Both the position numbers and the translations under genes were made by a program. The notes under the pieces are model-generated. The model saw only the letters and a list, made by a program, of their open reading frames with translations. It had not been told where the DNA came from and ran no database searches. Of a stretch of DNA of 57,999 nucleotides, positions 10,140-21,669 are shown piece after piece (positions within the stretch are counted from its first letter, which is position 1; every line of letters begins with the position of its first letter). Location of the stretch: positions 30,013,986 to 30,071,984 of the forward strand of contig CAIIXF020000004.1 in NCBI GenBank assembly GCA_903813345.2, read 5' to 3'. This stretch comes from Owenia fusiformis. Lineage: Eukaryota > Annelida > Polychaeta > Sabellida > Oweniidae.

Positions 10140-10834
10140 TCAACAGCAGCCGTAGAAGGTGACAAGTTTGAGAAATACATGAGCCAGTTTCAAAACTGGC
10201 TCACATCAATATCGGGGGGGGGGGGGGGGAATTAAAGTCCAGAAACAGCAAAAAGGGTTATACATGATGTACATTTTGTGATTGAATGTATCGATAAAAA
10301 TATCAAGTATGATCCTCTTCAAAGAGTGTATGTGGAGAAGCATTTTATCACTCCAGCTCTAAATGGAACATTTCATAAAATTAAGGAGCCCTCAACTATT
10401 AAAGCGTACCTTGAGAGATATCAGTCCTTCATTTTTTATTCTTAGAATTGGAATTGTCAGAAATCTCAAGTTCTGATTTCAAGACTTCAGAAACAAAATA
10501 GAAAGTGGTGCAATGACCTCCATGTAATGGGACAGAAGAGGCGTATAGAGAGGCAGGCAAATGATCAGGAACAGCTTCCAATGCGTGAAGAACTGGGAAT
10601 GTATTCCTCATCTAAATTTGTTAAAGAGACCTAAGCCTTGTTCAATGAACCCTATCACAAGTTGGACCTGAGTGACATGTGTCGCATGAGAAATTTTTTG
10701 ACGACAGAGATCGTTTTGGCAAACGCCAGCAGGGCTGGACCAATCGTGAACCTTTGTGTTTGGCACGTCCAAAGATGTGAGAATCCCATATCGGGTACAT
10801 ATGTATACCATGTAAGTACCAAAACAAGACACAC
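10140..10834 (+). pseudogene. Broken tyrosine-recombinase-like gene
   Basis: Three frames must be pieced together. The first reads DKFEKYMSQFQNWLTSIS and runs into 16 G. After the G run the frame has shifted and continues with SPETAKRVIHDVHFVIECID through IKAYLERYQSF. After further stops a third block (from about 10585) reads from EELGMYSSSKFVKE to NASRAGPIVNL and GTYVYH, ending at a good donor (GTAAGT at 10833). A helical N-terminal domain followed by an NASR-x-G motif and a Tyr/Val-rich strand resembles the core-binding and early catalytic part of tyrosine recombinase (Crypton-like) proteins of invertebrate mobile elements. That assignment is from remembered pattern, not search. Frameshifts and stops make it a pseudogene, unless the poly-G length is a sequencing error. 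Confidence 0.45.
10214..10229. repeat. Poly-G tract of 16 inside coding relic
   Basis: A pure run of 16 G interrupts the recombinase-like frame exactly where the reading phase changes. Similar runs occur near 21223, 26204, 46952 and 48792. Confidence 0.9.
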
Positions 10835-10839
10835 TTAAA

Positions 10840-11993
10840 TAAGCACTCTTAAAACCTGTTGAATTGTTAGGGTGATATAAAATCTCAATTTTTTAAAGGC
10901 CCTCTGTAAACTAACTAACAGTACATTTTTTTATTTTTAGATTTAGCGATATTTTGAGACTTAGTGATATTAAATTAACAAAATAGAGTTTTCGCACATG
11001 AAGAAAATGAGAAAGTACTCTGACTTGACATCTGTAGTTAATTTGATTTGACTTGTAGCATAACTTGTGGTGACAAAAGTGTTTGCCTTAAAGGCTTATT
11101 ATGGTACAGCGGCTAAAGCCCAATCTCCTCTCATATTGATATACCGTACCATATCTCATATACTGGTAATGCATTCAAAGGAGCTTATACTTCAATGAAA
11201 ACGTTGAAATAGTTCAGGCATTTATCCAATCTCTCACTTTAAAAGTTCTTGTTTATGTGACATGCACTTTTATAAATACTTTCAAATATTAAATATTGTT
11301 GGTACAACTGATTATTCCTACCCAATGTATACTACTTCTCAACACAGCACATACTGAGACTGTACTGATATGCCACCTTTAAAAAGGTTTAGTAACTACT
11401 GTATCATATGATCTAGGTCACATGATCATGTACTTTAGTGTTGGGCCTGCTTTTGAATCTTCTGGATGTGGTAAATATTTTTCCATACTTTGTCTAATTT
11501 CTAAACAAGTTATATTGTCTCAGTATATTATTCATATAGTTAGTTTTAAAGAATAATATATAATCTCTATGTTGAAATAGGTATTTTTTATATACCGTTT
11601 GTAATTTTGAAGTTATTAGGAGTTTAAGGAAAGACTCAAGATATTTTGCAAATTTCAACATCAGCCATATTGGATTTCATTCCTTTGTTTACATTTTCAC
11701 TTAGGTTCAAATGTACATTTTTAGGTTAGTTCCTAGCTGACTTACTTTACCATATGCCCACACTCACAGTCCAAGTAGCTTTATTGTCAGGTAAAATTCC
11801 ACTCTTGTTATTTGATTTATATTTGTAGTATGTGTAAGGTCAATACAACATTTTGTAAGGTCAACTTGACCCTATTGACCATATTGAACAAGTCATGCTT
11901 CATGTGTTTTGATGTTTATATAATGCTTCAGGCATTGTGTAGGGAAATAAAGATTCATTCATATATTACTTAATCCCCATCACAAATATGGTT
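10840..11993. other. Spacer or intron without recognised gene
   Basis: AT-rich DNA following the splice donor at 10833. No exon or repeat boundary recognised. Confidence 0.35.
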
Positions 11994-11997
11994 TTAT

Positions 11998-14404
11998 TGT
12001 GATGATCCTCCCATACTTAATACAATGTTATGTGATTATTCTGAAGGATTATCACTTTATTTAAATTGCTCTTACCTTTATTTATCAATTATGTTTGTAA
12101 ATACTTCATAATTCAGAGGTTTGTTCAGAATTTTCTTATTTCACTACTTCCTTATTCAGCTATGTTTGTTGATAGTCTCATAAAAAAAGGTTTATATGTG
12201 AATTTCTTACACTAGGCACATTTTGTCAACTTTATGTTGGTTATGTTATTGTTTATTTTAGCAATATTTAATGTTTATTATGTGTGATTGTTTATAGGGG
12301 GCCAAACTAAGCGATTACATTTTATTTTGAGACTATAAAATTTTGCCTAGATTTGCATGAATCATCAGTTCTTCAGTGGGACATTGAATCACCGGCAAGT
12401 AACAGGAATTAACTTTCTCTCTGCATTTTGGAATTAATACACATACATATTGGATATATAACATCTTATTAGATACACTAACCTAGGTGAACGGGTTAGT
12501 AAGGTAATGGAATTACTTTTACTCTAAAACAGAGAAACTGTTTATACTTTTTCCTTGTTGGTGAATCTTCTGATTTCTCTCACTCATTTAGCTTCATTTA
12601 CATTAGCATAAATTCATTTAAACCACGTTGAGGGTTATTATATCAGGTTCTAAAAGAATATTCAGGACCATTTTGTTTGACTACGACTTTGATTTCGATC
12701 TGCCTGGTCACGCCTTGACTCAAACTGTGGCTGTACGTATTATAGCAGATTGATTTGAACTTTCAGACATTTTATTTCTAATTGAACCCTCATAAGCATT
12801 GAGTGAGCTACGTGTACATTCTTGTGAGAAGCATTTCTGATTCATTTGAAATTTACAGATTGACCTACATGTATATTCAAGATTCAATCGCCAACTTGTA
12901 TTTTTGGCTTTATCTTATATAATTTGAGGGTAATATCTGCTTGCCAGTGTTGATTATTTGAGTCACTAGAATATTCATACTTAAAATATACATTTTGAAC
13001 TGAAAACTTGAGAGAACTACCAGCTATTTATTTCACTTTTATATATATTGCAACTGCCTAATGTATTCTATATATCCCCAAGGTCGGGTTTGATTTGGCG
13101 TAATTAAGCTATGGCAATTTATTTGCTGCTACACTGTTAGTCTGTGTGGCTCTTGAAGTAAGATATAACCCCCCCCCCACAGCTTTGAACAAGCGTTGCA
13201 TATTTAACTGTACCAATAATATAGAACATTTCCCGAGACGAGTTGGTTTGAAGTTTTTCTAAGGCAATCATCATATTTGCTGATACTCCGAGGGGTCTGT
13301 GATGCACCTGGTTAGTATCATCAGGCATGGACTAGTGACGATTTTTCAGTTGTCAAACAGCTTCACAGCAATAATCGACTTTTGAGCGCTCAATTGATTT
13401 CACTGGGCATATTTTATTTACTTTCCTTGAGATTGATTACATTTATATTGGAAATTCTTAGGGAATCTAGCAATTGTTGTATTTTTCACTCCATTACCTA
13501 ATTATTCAAAACATGATTTTGGGTTAGCAAGGGCAATTAATTTGCTGATACCCTTATTCGTCCCAGGGAACTAAGCATAGCCGGTGTTGGTATTAATTTG
13601 CTAATATAAAGCCTCACAGCATTTTAAATCTTTGTGTGCCTTTGTAATTACTGTGAGAAGATCCTATTTGGAATTTTGCATAACTGTCTTAAGTTTTTGT
13701 CCCATTTGCTACACAGTGACTATCCGACCACCTTTATATTTTCATTGCACTAATCAAACACCTAGTCTTAGTCAGCTCCCATGTGGTCACTTTATCTGTA
13801 TTACATGTAAACACCTTCTGAACATTTGATCATGATTACTATCCCCAACAGGAGATACATGCCTGTACTCATTGTATTGATGCTTATCTGGCTATTTTAG
13901 CCCGTACAGAACCCTTCTAAGAATTTATCTTGTATTGTTTTTATGATGACAATACAACCCCCCTTTTGCCTGTATTGAACTAATTAGACAGGTCATTTTA
14001 CCAAGTGAGAAAAACTGGCAGGCAGAATTAAGAGTATAAAGTTACGTTATAGTTTGCATTGAATTTCCTAGATACACTGAATTTCATAAGTGTATTTGAC
14101 TGAAAATAACGTTACTTTTTGTTTTATTGCATAACGTAGGGTAAATCTATGTAGGATTGTGTAACCAAACACATGTATATATTTTGAAATAGAGTTGAAT
14201 TATATTCATTTTATATAATTTCCCATTACATTCTCTGTTGTGTTGAATGATTGTGTAAAGTGAATGTGGATATAGATCAGTGTTTAAAAAGTCCCCCATT
14301 CCGATATATTTTACAATCTATTATCAAGCTAGACTATTAAAAATCCAAATACTTGATAGCTGGGTAACCCAGGACCACGCTACCCAACACCATGGGTTGC
14401 CACA
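11998..14404 (+). mobile_element. TGT...ACA element, copy 1 (2,407 bp)
   Basis: The block begins TGTGATGATCC, ends GGGTTGCCACA, and is flanked on both sides by TTAT (11994-11997 and 14405-14408). A second copy lies at 32368-34758 with TATT on both sides, so ends and 4-bp target duplications are confirmed by two independent insertions. The inverted ends match only weakly (TGTG..A.CC). TG...CA ends with 4-6 bp duplications fit a solo LTR. TGTNR ends with 4-bp duplications also fit Ginger-type DNA transposons. It carries no long open frame. The 3' end can form a hairpin (GGTAACCCAGG with CCTGGGTTGCC). Copy 2 lacks about 54 bases present here near 12750-12803. Confidence 0.75.
13137..13328 (-). 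other. Small antisense open frame kept in both element copies
   Basis: A true-ATG frame of 63 codons beginning MPDDTNQVHHRPLG. Its homologue in copy 2 (33470-33673) has 67 codons. The two differ by an in-frame indel of 12 bases near the C end. With only two copies, chance is possible. No motif recognised. Confidence 0.25.
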
Positions 14405-14566
14405 TTATCAATTAAAACATTAAACATTAATCTGCATTTTAATGATATTTTACTTTATTGCTACATATCAACTTATGGTGTGAATTTTATATTTTTAGGC
14501 ATTCCACCAACAGAACTGCCTGGCAGACTGGTCACTCTTTTGTAATGTTTTACATTTTATGAATTA

Positions 14567-14705
14567 AGGTAGTTCCACACTTTCATGGATTAAGGTAGTT
14601 CTACACTTTCATGGGTTAGGGTAGTTGACACTCTTTTGTAGGCTAATTTATATGTTAAGGTAGTTGTCACTCTTTTGTGATTTATCTTTTAAGGTAGTTG
14701 TGCAA
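14567..14705. repeat. Degenerate tandem repeat next to element copy 1
   Basis: Five diverged units of about 30 bases share the words TTAAGGTAGTT and CACTCTTTTGT or CACTTTCATG. Confidence 0.7.
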
Positions 14706-15226
14706 CATATACATGATCAATAAGGAAGTTGACTGATATAATACATGATATAGTTTAGTTTTGTTTATATATATTGGAATATTTTATAAATTTCTCTTGT
14801 TTATTTATTTTGGACAAAACGTCCCTCACATTTAGAATAGGATACATCAGCTGGCATTTTAGAATGTGGATAATGTACACAAGCAAAGGACATTGCATTG
14901 ACAGTACTTAGTTGATGAAGGAGCTTATCTATATCAGGAATAATTATGCTTCATTGGGTACAGATTATAAACATTGATTTAAGTTTGATTTTAGTTAAGA
15001 CAATACCCTTTGATACATGTACTTCACTTTTTTGCGAAAACTCTGTATTATGTATGTATTGTTACGTCATTTTCTGGCGAGCAGGGCTTCCTTGATACAT
15101 TCCATATTTTACGCATTTTTTCTTCAACATGTATTGTAATGACTTCAGTATAAATTAAATGTCCCTTGGTGTTCTGGTCTTGGATTGTGATATTGTTTCT
15201 TGAATGGTGGGTGGAAAGGGGGATTA

Positions 15227-15514
15227 CACCCTGGGTATAGTCTGTCACGTGACTTCATGGATGACGTGTGCGCGAGTGATTCGCATTTTCTTTCGCTTGA
15301 GGTTTGTAATCACACTTTTTACATGTTTTAAGATTTTGTATCTCTGTGAAACTTGTCCCGTACCATCAATGTCTGAAGACGATCTAATTCACCAAATATC
15401 TCATCCAAGCGTGTCCCGGTTAAAGAGAAATTCGCACTTTTGTGTCTCGCAAAATGACGTGTGCGCGAGTAAATCGAATTTTACGAAGGATGGGTGCGCG
15501 AGTCTAACATATTT
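15227..15514 (+). repeat. Left terminal inverted repeat
   Basis: Near-perfect inverted partner of 16909-17196. Contains repeated GTGCGCGAGT words and CACGTGAC. Confidence 0.9.
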
Positions 15515-15928
15515 TTATTCACTTGAGACAATTCTGCAAGCTAAGGCAGAATACAACTCACGTGACATTTGTTTTTGTCATCTTAAAGTAGTATGTTAAA
15601 GAATAGTTTGCTATTTTGTAGATGTTTCATGTATGGCACATACATGTCTACGTTTAATGACAATAAATGTTTTGAAATAGCTTGTAGGGCTGTCCGGCAT
15701 TGCAGGTGAATTAAAATTTGAACCAAAAATTGAATTAAATTTTTGGCGGTCTCATAAAACCGGCAGCATATTCATTTATTGACATCCCATACAAGGGGGG
15801 GGTCAGAGTTGTTATGTGGTTACTCGGCATCCGCCACGATCAGAACCATGTAAGGAATAGTAAGGGGAAGCCCATGATACCAAGTAATATCAAATAATTA
15901 TAGGAGCTTCTAACTTCTTCCGCATCCC

Positions 15929-16325
15929 CACCCTTGGTATACGCAGCTGACAAAATGGATCGGTACGGGTCAAAAGCTGGACTGGTACGGGTTAACGGTT
16001 TTATTTGAATTTAAAACAGCTATAACTTGCTCAATATTGACTTCTTCGTATCTAAGTTGAAATATATGATCCCTCCGAATGATTTTAAGTACCCCCAAAG
16101 TTCACCCGTACAGGTCCAGCTTTTGACCCATACCGGTGTGAAAGAAATGATGGTCCCCCAGGGATTATGGTCCCCTTTCTTAACGGCCCTTACTGGCCAT
16201 GATTGCGTATAAGATAATTAGGAAAAGAGTTGTATTTAGGTCACCATATAAATAGGACCATAATTTGATGGGACCTCCTACCCTTTTACACCGGTCCATT
16301 TCGTCAGCTGCGTATACCAAGGGTG
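15929..16325. mobile_element. Nested 397-bp MITE with CACCCTTGGTATA ends
   Basis: Inverted ends of about 36 bases begin CACCCTTGGTATACGCAGCT on each side. ATCCC flanks both ends (15924-15928 and 16326-16330), a 5-bp duplication. A second inverted pair built around AAAGCTGGAC lies further in. The ends match those of the surrounding element (CACCCT-GGTATA) and the duplication length is the same, so the two belong to one superfamily. Confidence 0.85.
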
Positions 16326-16784
16326 ATCCCACATACTTTGTTTTTACAGACTCAGAAATCAATGTTCGCTATAAATGTAGCAATATAATATGAGCTTTCG
16401 TGTACTCAGATCCTCCATTTGTAAAAAAAAATTGAAGAACAGCATAATAGAAAGTCAAATACAAAATTGATTTGCGCCCAAAATAGTTTGGGTAATGATT
16501 CCCGTCACTACCATGCATTTGTCCCCAAAGCAAGGTATTCTGATGGGTAAAATCTTGATACCTCCCCCTCCCCTACTAAAAATGATTTGAATTTGGTTTA
16601 AAAATATATACCCCAAGAACACTTTAAGGTATCATAAATTATTGAGGTAGTTATTAGTTAGAAAACACCGTGCCCTTATAGTATTTATTACAATTCTAGA
16701 ACAATTTCATGAAACGACTCATAAGGAAATTGTTTTTGTAACTGTATACATTTCACTTGTTATTATTAGTTTCAGGTATTTAAT

Positions 16785-19700
16785 ATGGATAGCCCAAGCA
16801 CGAGTGGTTTAGAAAAAGGGAGAAAGGTATGCTTTTCATATGTTTTTAAATCACCTTGTAACAAAATCAATATTGTGTCTAGCTTGCAGAATTGTTTAAA
16901 ATGAATATAAATATGTTAGACTCGCGCACCCATCCTTCGTAAAATTCGATTTACTCGCGCACACGTCATTTTGCGAGACACAAAAGTGCGAATTTCTCTT
17001 TAACCGGGACACGCTTGGATGAGATATTTGGTGAATTAGATCGTCTTCAGACATTGATGGTACGGGACAAGTTTCACAGAGATACAAAATCTTAAAACAT
17101 GTAAAAAGTGTGATTACAAACCTCAAGCGAAAGAAAATGCGAATCACTCGCGCACACGTCATCCATGAAGTCACGTGACAGACTATACCCAGGGTGGATT
17201 AGTTCCATTACAACTTTTAGTCCTTTCCCTTTGGCACTCGTTCTTAGATATTTATGTGAAAATTTCAGTTCGGTTATTACAAGGTGACCCAAAAAATGCC
17301 ACCCATTATTTTTGAAATAACTTTCTCAAGAAAATCACAAATATTCCATCATATTTAAAAAAGTTATTTCAGAAATCCTGGGTGGCATTTTATGGTCACC
17401 CTGTCCTTTAAATCAGTTTAGGTGACACAAGACCATAAGACGCTGAAAAGTAGGGAGGCAGCCCAACTTGCCTTGCCTGCTGAAATACATCATCTTATTT
17501 GTAAATTTATAACAATAACATTGGCCAAGTATGGGGAGGCACCAGAGGGCCTTGTGTTCCCTACGTTTAGGGCAAAATCCCTGAAGATGCTGTCGGGGAG
17601 CTCCCTAGCTAAGGGCATCGGAAAGGTGTAAGTGGCTGCTATTGGCTTTAATAAGAAGGCCAATTGTACAGTATTTAGGAAAATGGCAGTCTCTGTGGTT
17701 AGTATGTTTCCATAAAGTCTGGTACCAATTAGAAATGGTTTATAATTGAATGTATTTTATCAATGGATGACTTTGCTCTGCTGATTTCTTCTGAGTGTTT
17801 TTGTTCTTGTCACCATGATAAAACGCCATGAAGCCATGATATATATTGTGTAGCTTTAGTAGAACACATTGTTGTACTCATTTGAAACTGGTATCAGACT
17901 TTTAGGGACACCTGGTATATAAGATAATCTTAAAATAGGGTAGGCCTGTAGGAAACTGAATAATGTACACATGTGCTAAATTTTAGGGAGAAAAATGACG
18001 AAGAAATGGGACAACAAACCAGGCTTTCCATTTTATTCGACCACATTGTATTATTTTATTCAAATCTTTAAATGTAATATATTTCAGGTGTGTTTACCTT
18101 GTACTGTGTTTTCATAAAGCATCTCATAACATTATCCCAATGTATTTCAACACACATTTCAAAATAGAGCTTCAAGGATGTCCCCTGGACAAAGTTGAAA
18201 ATGATGAACAGTATGAACACCAACCCCTAATTTTTCTTTCCAAAATGTGAAGTAAATAGCATAATATTTCTGTGAGTTAAAAAAGTTGAACATTCAAAAG
18301 TGTGTTTTGGGGTGAAAACCTGATTAATACATGGGATTCAATGAGAAAGTGCCACACCCACTTTTGTCAAATATTGACATTTTAAGAGGCCTCTTGCTCA
18401 GAAAAAAGAGCACTGACATATGGTTTTTAAGATTTTAATATTCTTTATTGCCCGTTAGAATCCCAGAAAACCATTTTTGAGAAAAAGTTAGATACTATTT
18501 AAATAATGTTAAAACCTCCAGGGAACATCCTTAAACCTTATGATTACAAGTTCTATAAGTACTCTTCTAAATATCTATTAAAGAACAGTGTAATATTATA
18601 AACCTTATTCCTATGTCCTATATGATATATATGTGTATTCCATACCTACTGAGGTTCTAGGTACAATCGAGCGGGAATATATTCTGTAGCTGAGCTGAGG
18701 AGCTCCTGAAAAAAATTGGAAACAAATTATGTACAGTCGGTTTTCGATACAGGCTTTATTCATCGGGAAATATGTGTATCTCCCTTGTGATGAACCCTGT
18801 ATCCAAAACCTACAGGTACATAACGCTTGTATACCAGGAAATTTTCCTCAGGTTGACTTTTTGATGTGATTGGATTATATGGAACACCATATATAGCGAT
18901 TTTGTTTACACAGATCATACTATGTCCTGCATATAAGAATTTATGAAAATCACTTTCAACAGACCTGTACATAGAAGGTACAAATCACATATGAGTTTCT
19001 TATTTAAATATATGTTTTATATTACCCCAGTTTATTCAAAAATACTCAGATCTGTGAGCTTTACCCGAAGGAGCAGGATAGGCAACGACTTGCCGATCAT
19101 ATGAAACATAGTGTGCAGATACAGAAACTTCATTATGACCTGCAAGACCAGACTTCAAATGCAGTGTCAGTGTCCATGCTTATTCGAGGGGCCCTCTTAG
19201 GGGTAGAGAAAATGGAGAAAGGTATATTATGATTAATTTTCCGGATTGCAGTGTTTTTCTCTTTTCAGAGTGTTAAACCTCAGAGGGGTCTAAAGGGTTA
19301 GGTCAGGGGTGGGGTCAGATCAATATTAATTGACAAGTGGTTTAACACCAAAGACCACATCACAATTAAAACAACTTTAAGAAATAATGTGGCTTGACTT
19401 GTGGTTTGGGTATTTGTATATATGCAGAAACTGACAATAGGCTAAAATTATTATCTTTATTTAGACACCATGTGGCCACCACCTACGTTGGACGAGCTTT
19501 TTCAGGTACTTCCTCTGCCAACTGATGAGGCCATACTGGCAGCATCGAGGAGGGAGATACGACTGCTCCTAGAGCCCTACAGCGAAGAGAGGCGAAAGGT
19601 TATCCGCAAAAAAAGGATGTACTTCCTTAAAAAGGAGAAAACCAAGAGGAATAACGAAAGTAGAAAAGAGCTTCAAAGAACACAAGCAGAACTCCACACA

Positions 19701-19868
19701 GAAAGAGAAAGAAGGCACGCCCTTGAGGCTAAGGTGGATAGCCTGAGGAGACAAAGAAGACACTTGGAGGAGCACATTAGGGTCCTAGAAAGGGACTTGG
19801 GAAAGGCATACATGGAAGAGAACATTGTCCGCAATGCCGTTGAACATCTACTTCTGAGACAAAGATAA
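16785..19868 (+). CDS. Four-exon gene, basic protein with C-terminal coiled coil
   Basis: Exons 16785-16826, 17422-17627, 19031-19221 and 19465-19868 join in phase (0, 2, 1) at GT-AG borders and give about 280 residues. The protein opens MDSPSTSGLEKGRK. Exon 2 encodes a helical stretch (EIHHLICKFI, then YGEAPEGLVFPTFRAKSL). Exon 3 has DRQRLADHMKHSVQIQKLHY. Exon 4 starts WPPPTLDELFQVLP and ends in a basic, Lys/Arg/Glu-rich coiled coil from about residue 185 to 270. An AATAAA signal sits at 19906. I do not recognise the family. Exon 1 lies inside the foldback element, so the start may have been supplied by it, or an upstream exon may exist. Matching phases at all three introns make this the best gene model on the plus strand. 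Confidence 0.65.
16909..17196 (-). repeat. Right terminal inverted repeat
   Basis: Mirror of 15227-15514 and equally intact, so the insertion is recent or the arms are kept alike by gene conversion. Confidence 0.9.
17281..17402. repeat. Hairpin MITE in intron 1
   Basis: AGGTGACC and AAAATGCCACCCA on the left face their complements on the right (TGGGTGGCATTTTATGGTCACC). The whole is about 122 bases and one long stem with an AT-rich loop. It ends 19 bases before exon 2. Confidence 0.8.
17640..19020. other. Intron 2 of the four-exon gene
   Basis: AT-rich intron with no further feature recognised. Confidence 0.5.
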
Positions 19869-19905
19869 CTCTACTTCTTTTCGACTTATTTAATGACTTG
19901 TTAAC

Positions 19906-19911
19906 AATAAA
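19906..19911 (+). promoter_or_regulatory. Polyadenylation signal AATAAA
   Basis: Canonical hexamer about 40 bases after the stop codon of the four-exon gene. Confidence 0.6.
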
Positions 19912-20070
19912 CTTTATTCCGTCCAGAAGTGCCAAATATGTTTGAGTGGATATGTTTTGTTTTGTTTTTTTACCAACAATGATATAACAATTAACTTAAC
20001 TTATTTCGTCGATGTGTGCCAAAGATGTTTAGTTGAAACCACTATTTTGATACAAATATTAAAACTCCAG

Positions 20071-20905
20071 TTGCACTCCTGTGGCATGCAAAGTCTGCGG
20101 CAAACTGTATGGCCGGCGGAGTAGCTACTCCAGACATACACGCTCACACTTTAAGAAAAAAAAACGAGCAAGTAGCGTGCAGAAAGTGCCAACAACCATT
20201 TGCCAATCACAAACAAATTCCAAAACATAAGTGTAAACCATGTCCCGAAGAACAAATTGAAATTGAAGAAGCAACTGTTACGGTCGAGACAACCCCACAT
20301 CAGGAGGCAGAGAACTTACGTGTGGAACCCACTCAGGATAGTGAAGCTACTTTGACTACAAGTGATGACCCCATGATTCAAATTGATATTGAAGAAACAA
20401 CTGTTACAGTCGAGACAACCCCACATCAGGAGGCAGAGAACTTACGTGTGAAACCCACTCAGGATAGTGAAGCTACTTTGACTACAAGTGATGACCCCAT
20501 GATTCAGAAAACATGCCTGGTTGAAGGATTATGATGTAGAGCTCTAATTATTTCTTTTACTTCCAGTTCCCCTGCGATCGGAGGAAGCGACATGGAGTGA
20601 TGTGCAAGGCAAAATTCCCTTCACAAAGTCTCTTGGATCGCCACATTCAAATGTTTCATACCTTTGATACGTGCAATGTTGGTGACTGTCGGGTGAAAGT
20701 AATCCTGGGGAACCCCATAAAGATGCAGCGCCACAGAACGACCTGTAAGGCTCGTTTAGCAGCTCAACAACAGCTCTTCCAACCAGAGGTTTCGTTAAAA
20801 CGCTTACAACCTTTTGACTTAAAGGACGTGTCCTCCGTATGTCCAAAAGATATATTCGACAACAACGAGTCTGATAATGAAACTATTGTCTATGATCCTT
20901 CCAGT
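20071..20905 (+). pseudogene. Zinc-finger-like gene fragment with frameshift
   Basis: After an acceptor (AACTCCAG) the frame reads ACKVCGKLYGRRSSYSRH, a C2H2-like finger. A run of nine A at about 20155-20163 then shifts the phase and the next frame gives ACRKCQQPFANHKQIPKHKC, a C2HC-like finger. A 42-residue acidic/Thr-rich unit follows twice (20256-20507). A short intron with a good acceptor (TTACTTCCAG, 20566) leads to a further finger-like block with CKAKFPSQSLLDRHIQMFH and an acidic end. A second one-base shift near 20905 would extend the protein with KAVKLYLGLDLTK to 21107. One base less in the A run would restore the first join, so this may be sequencing error instead of decay. Confidence 0.45.
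20256..20507. repeat. 126-bp tandem duplication in coding sequence
   Basis: Two head-to-tail copies of 126 bases (42 codons) with only a few differences, in phase with the frame. Confidence 0.9.
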
Positions 20906-21149
20906 TAAGGCCGTGAAACTATATCTCGGCCTTGATTTAACTAAAAGTTCCAAGACAACGATCACAAAGGAACAATCGCCTAAACCAGTAGCCAAGACTA
21001 CCGACACTAAGAAACCATGCCAGTGCAGAGACATACTCAAAGAGATAATCATTTCATGTCCTCATCAAAATAATGTATATAAATTGACTGTTGAAGATAA
21101 ACAATAACATAATTATGTTAAAGTAAAGGTTTGTCTATAAAAAATCCAA

Positions 21150-21442
21150 TTTAGCTAGTCTCACTCACTTCGAAATTATATAGTTACATTTTGACATGTC
21201 CGTGGAAGGACATTATTTCAAAGGGGGGGGGGGGGGTAGTGTGACAACCGCTGAAATCAATTTCTTTGTTTGTATTGTATTTTTAACATTTTTTTAGTCA
21301 CTATGATTGATTTAGTGGATGTCAGATTACCTTACCTTACTGCTGATATTTATGCAGCGGACAGTCGTGAGATATTTTTCATTTTTACTTTGGAAGATCA
21401 GTTTTGTTCATGCTGTAGACGGAGTGAGTGAGACTGGCTAAA
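21150..21442. repeat. MITE with poly-G core
   Basis: TTTAGCTAGTCTCACTCACT at the left faces its near-complement at 21420-21442 (two mismatches in 23). The 293-base element holds a run of about 14 G near 21223. Target duplication not resolved. Confidence 0.65.
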
Positions 21443-21609
21443 GGATTCATTGCAAGGGAAGTATTTTTGTACTGTATACGTATATGTTATTTAACTATTT
21501 ATATGTCTGTGTCAACTGATATTTATACAATTTGGTATCTTATTTTTATTTTTCTGAGATTTCATTCTATTTCCGGGTTTAGCGTATTCATTTTCAGCAT
21601 ACTTTTACG

Positions 21610-21660
21610 CCATGTTCTAGCCAATCAGAGCGCGGCTTATTTTAAACCAATCAAAACTTG
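21610..21660 (+). promoter_or_regulatory. CCAAT-box promoter candidate
   Basis: Two AGCCAATCAGA/ACCAATCAAAA words about 30 bases apart, with a GCGCGG word between them, precede an exon-like block. CCAAT pairs are typical of TATA-less promoters. Confidence 0.3.
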
Positions 21661-21669
21661 TTTTACTTA

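Larger units (their letters stand above)
15227..17196. mobile_element. Foldback-type element with 288-bp inverted ends
   Basis: The first 288 bases (15227-15514) are repeated almost perfectly, inverted, at 16909-17196. The element starts CACCCTGGGTATAG and ends with the complement. GATTA flanks it on both sides (15222-15226 and 17197-17201), a 5-bp target duplication. The interior holds a smaller element with related ends (15929-16325) and, near 16785, the apparent first exon of the downstream gene. Long frames within the arms are mirror copies of each other and not evidence of a protein. CAC termini with 5-bp duplications recall Transib-like transposons, but no transposase is present. Confidence 0.85.

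Noticed and set aside
12418-14404. Helitron assignment for the 2.4-kb element because of its 3' hairpin
   Set aside because: Helitrons make no target duplication and end in CTRR. Here both copies have 4-bp duplications and TGT/ACA ends.
15204-15599. 131-residue frame in the left arm of the foldback element and its mirror at 16896-17174
   Set aside because: Identical because the arms are inverted copies. No motif, and a terminal repeat is the simpler explanation.
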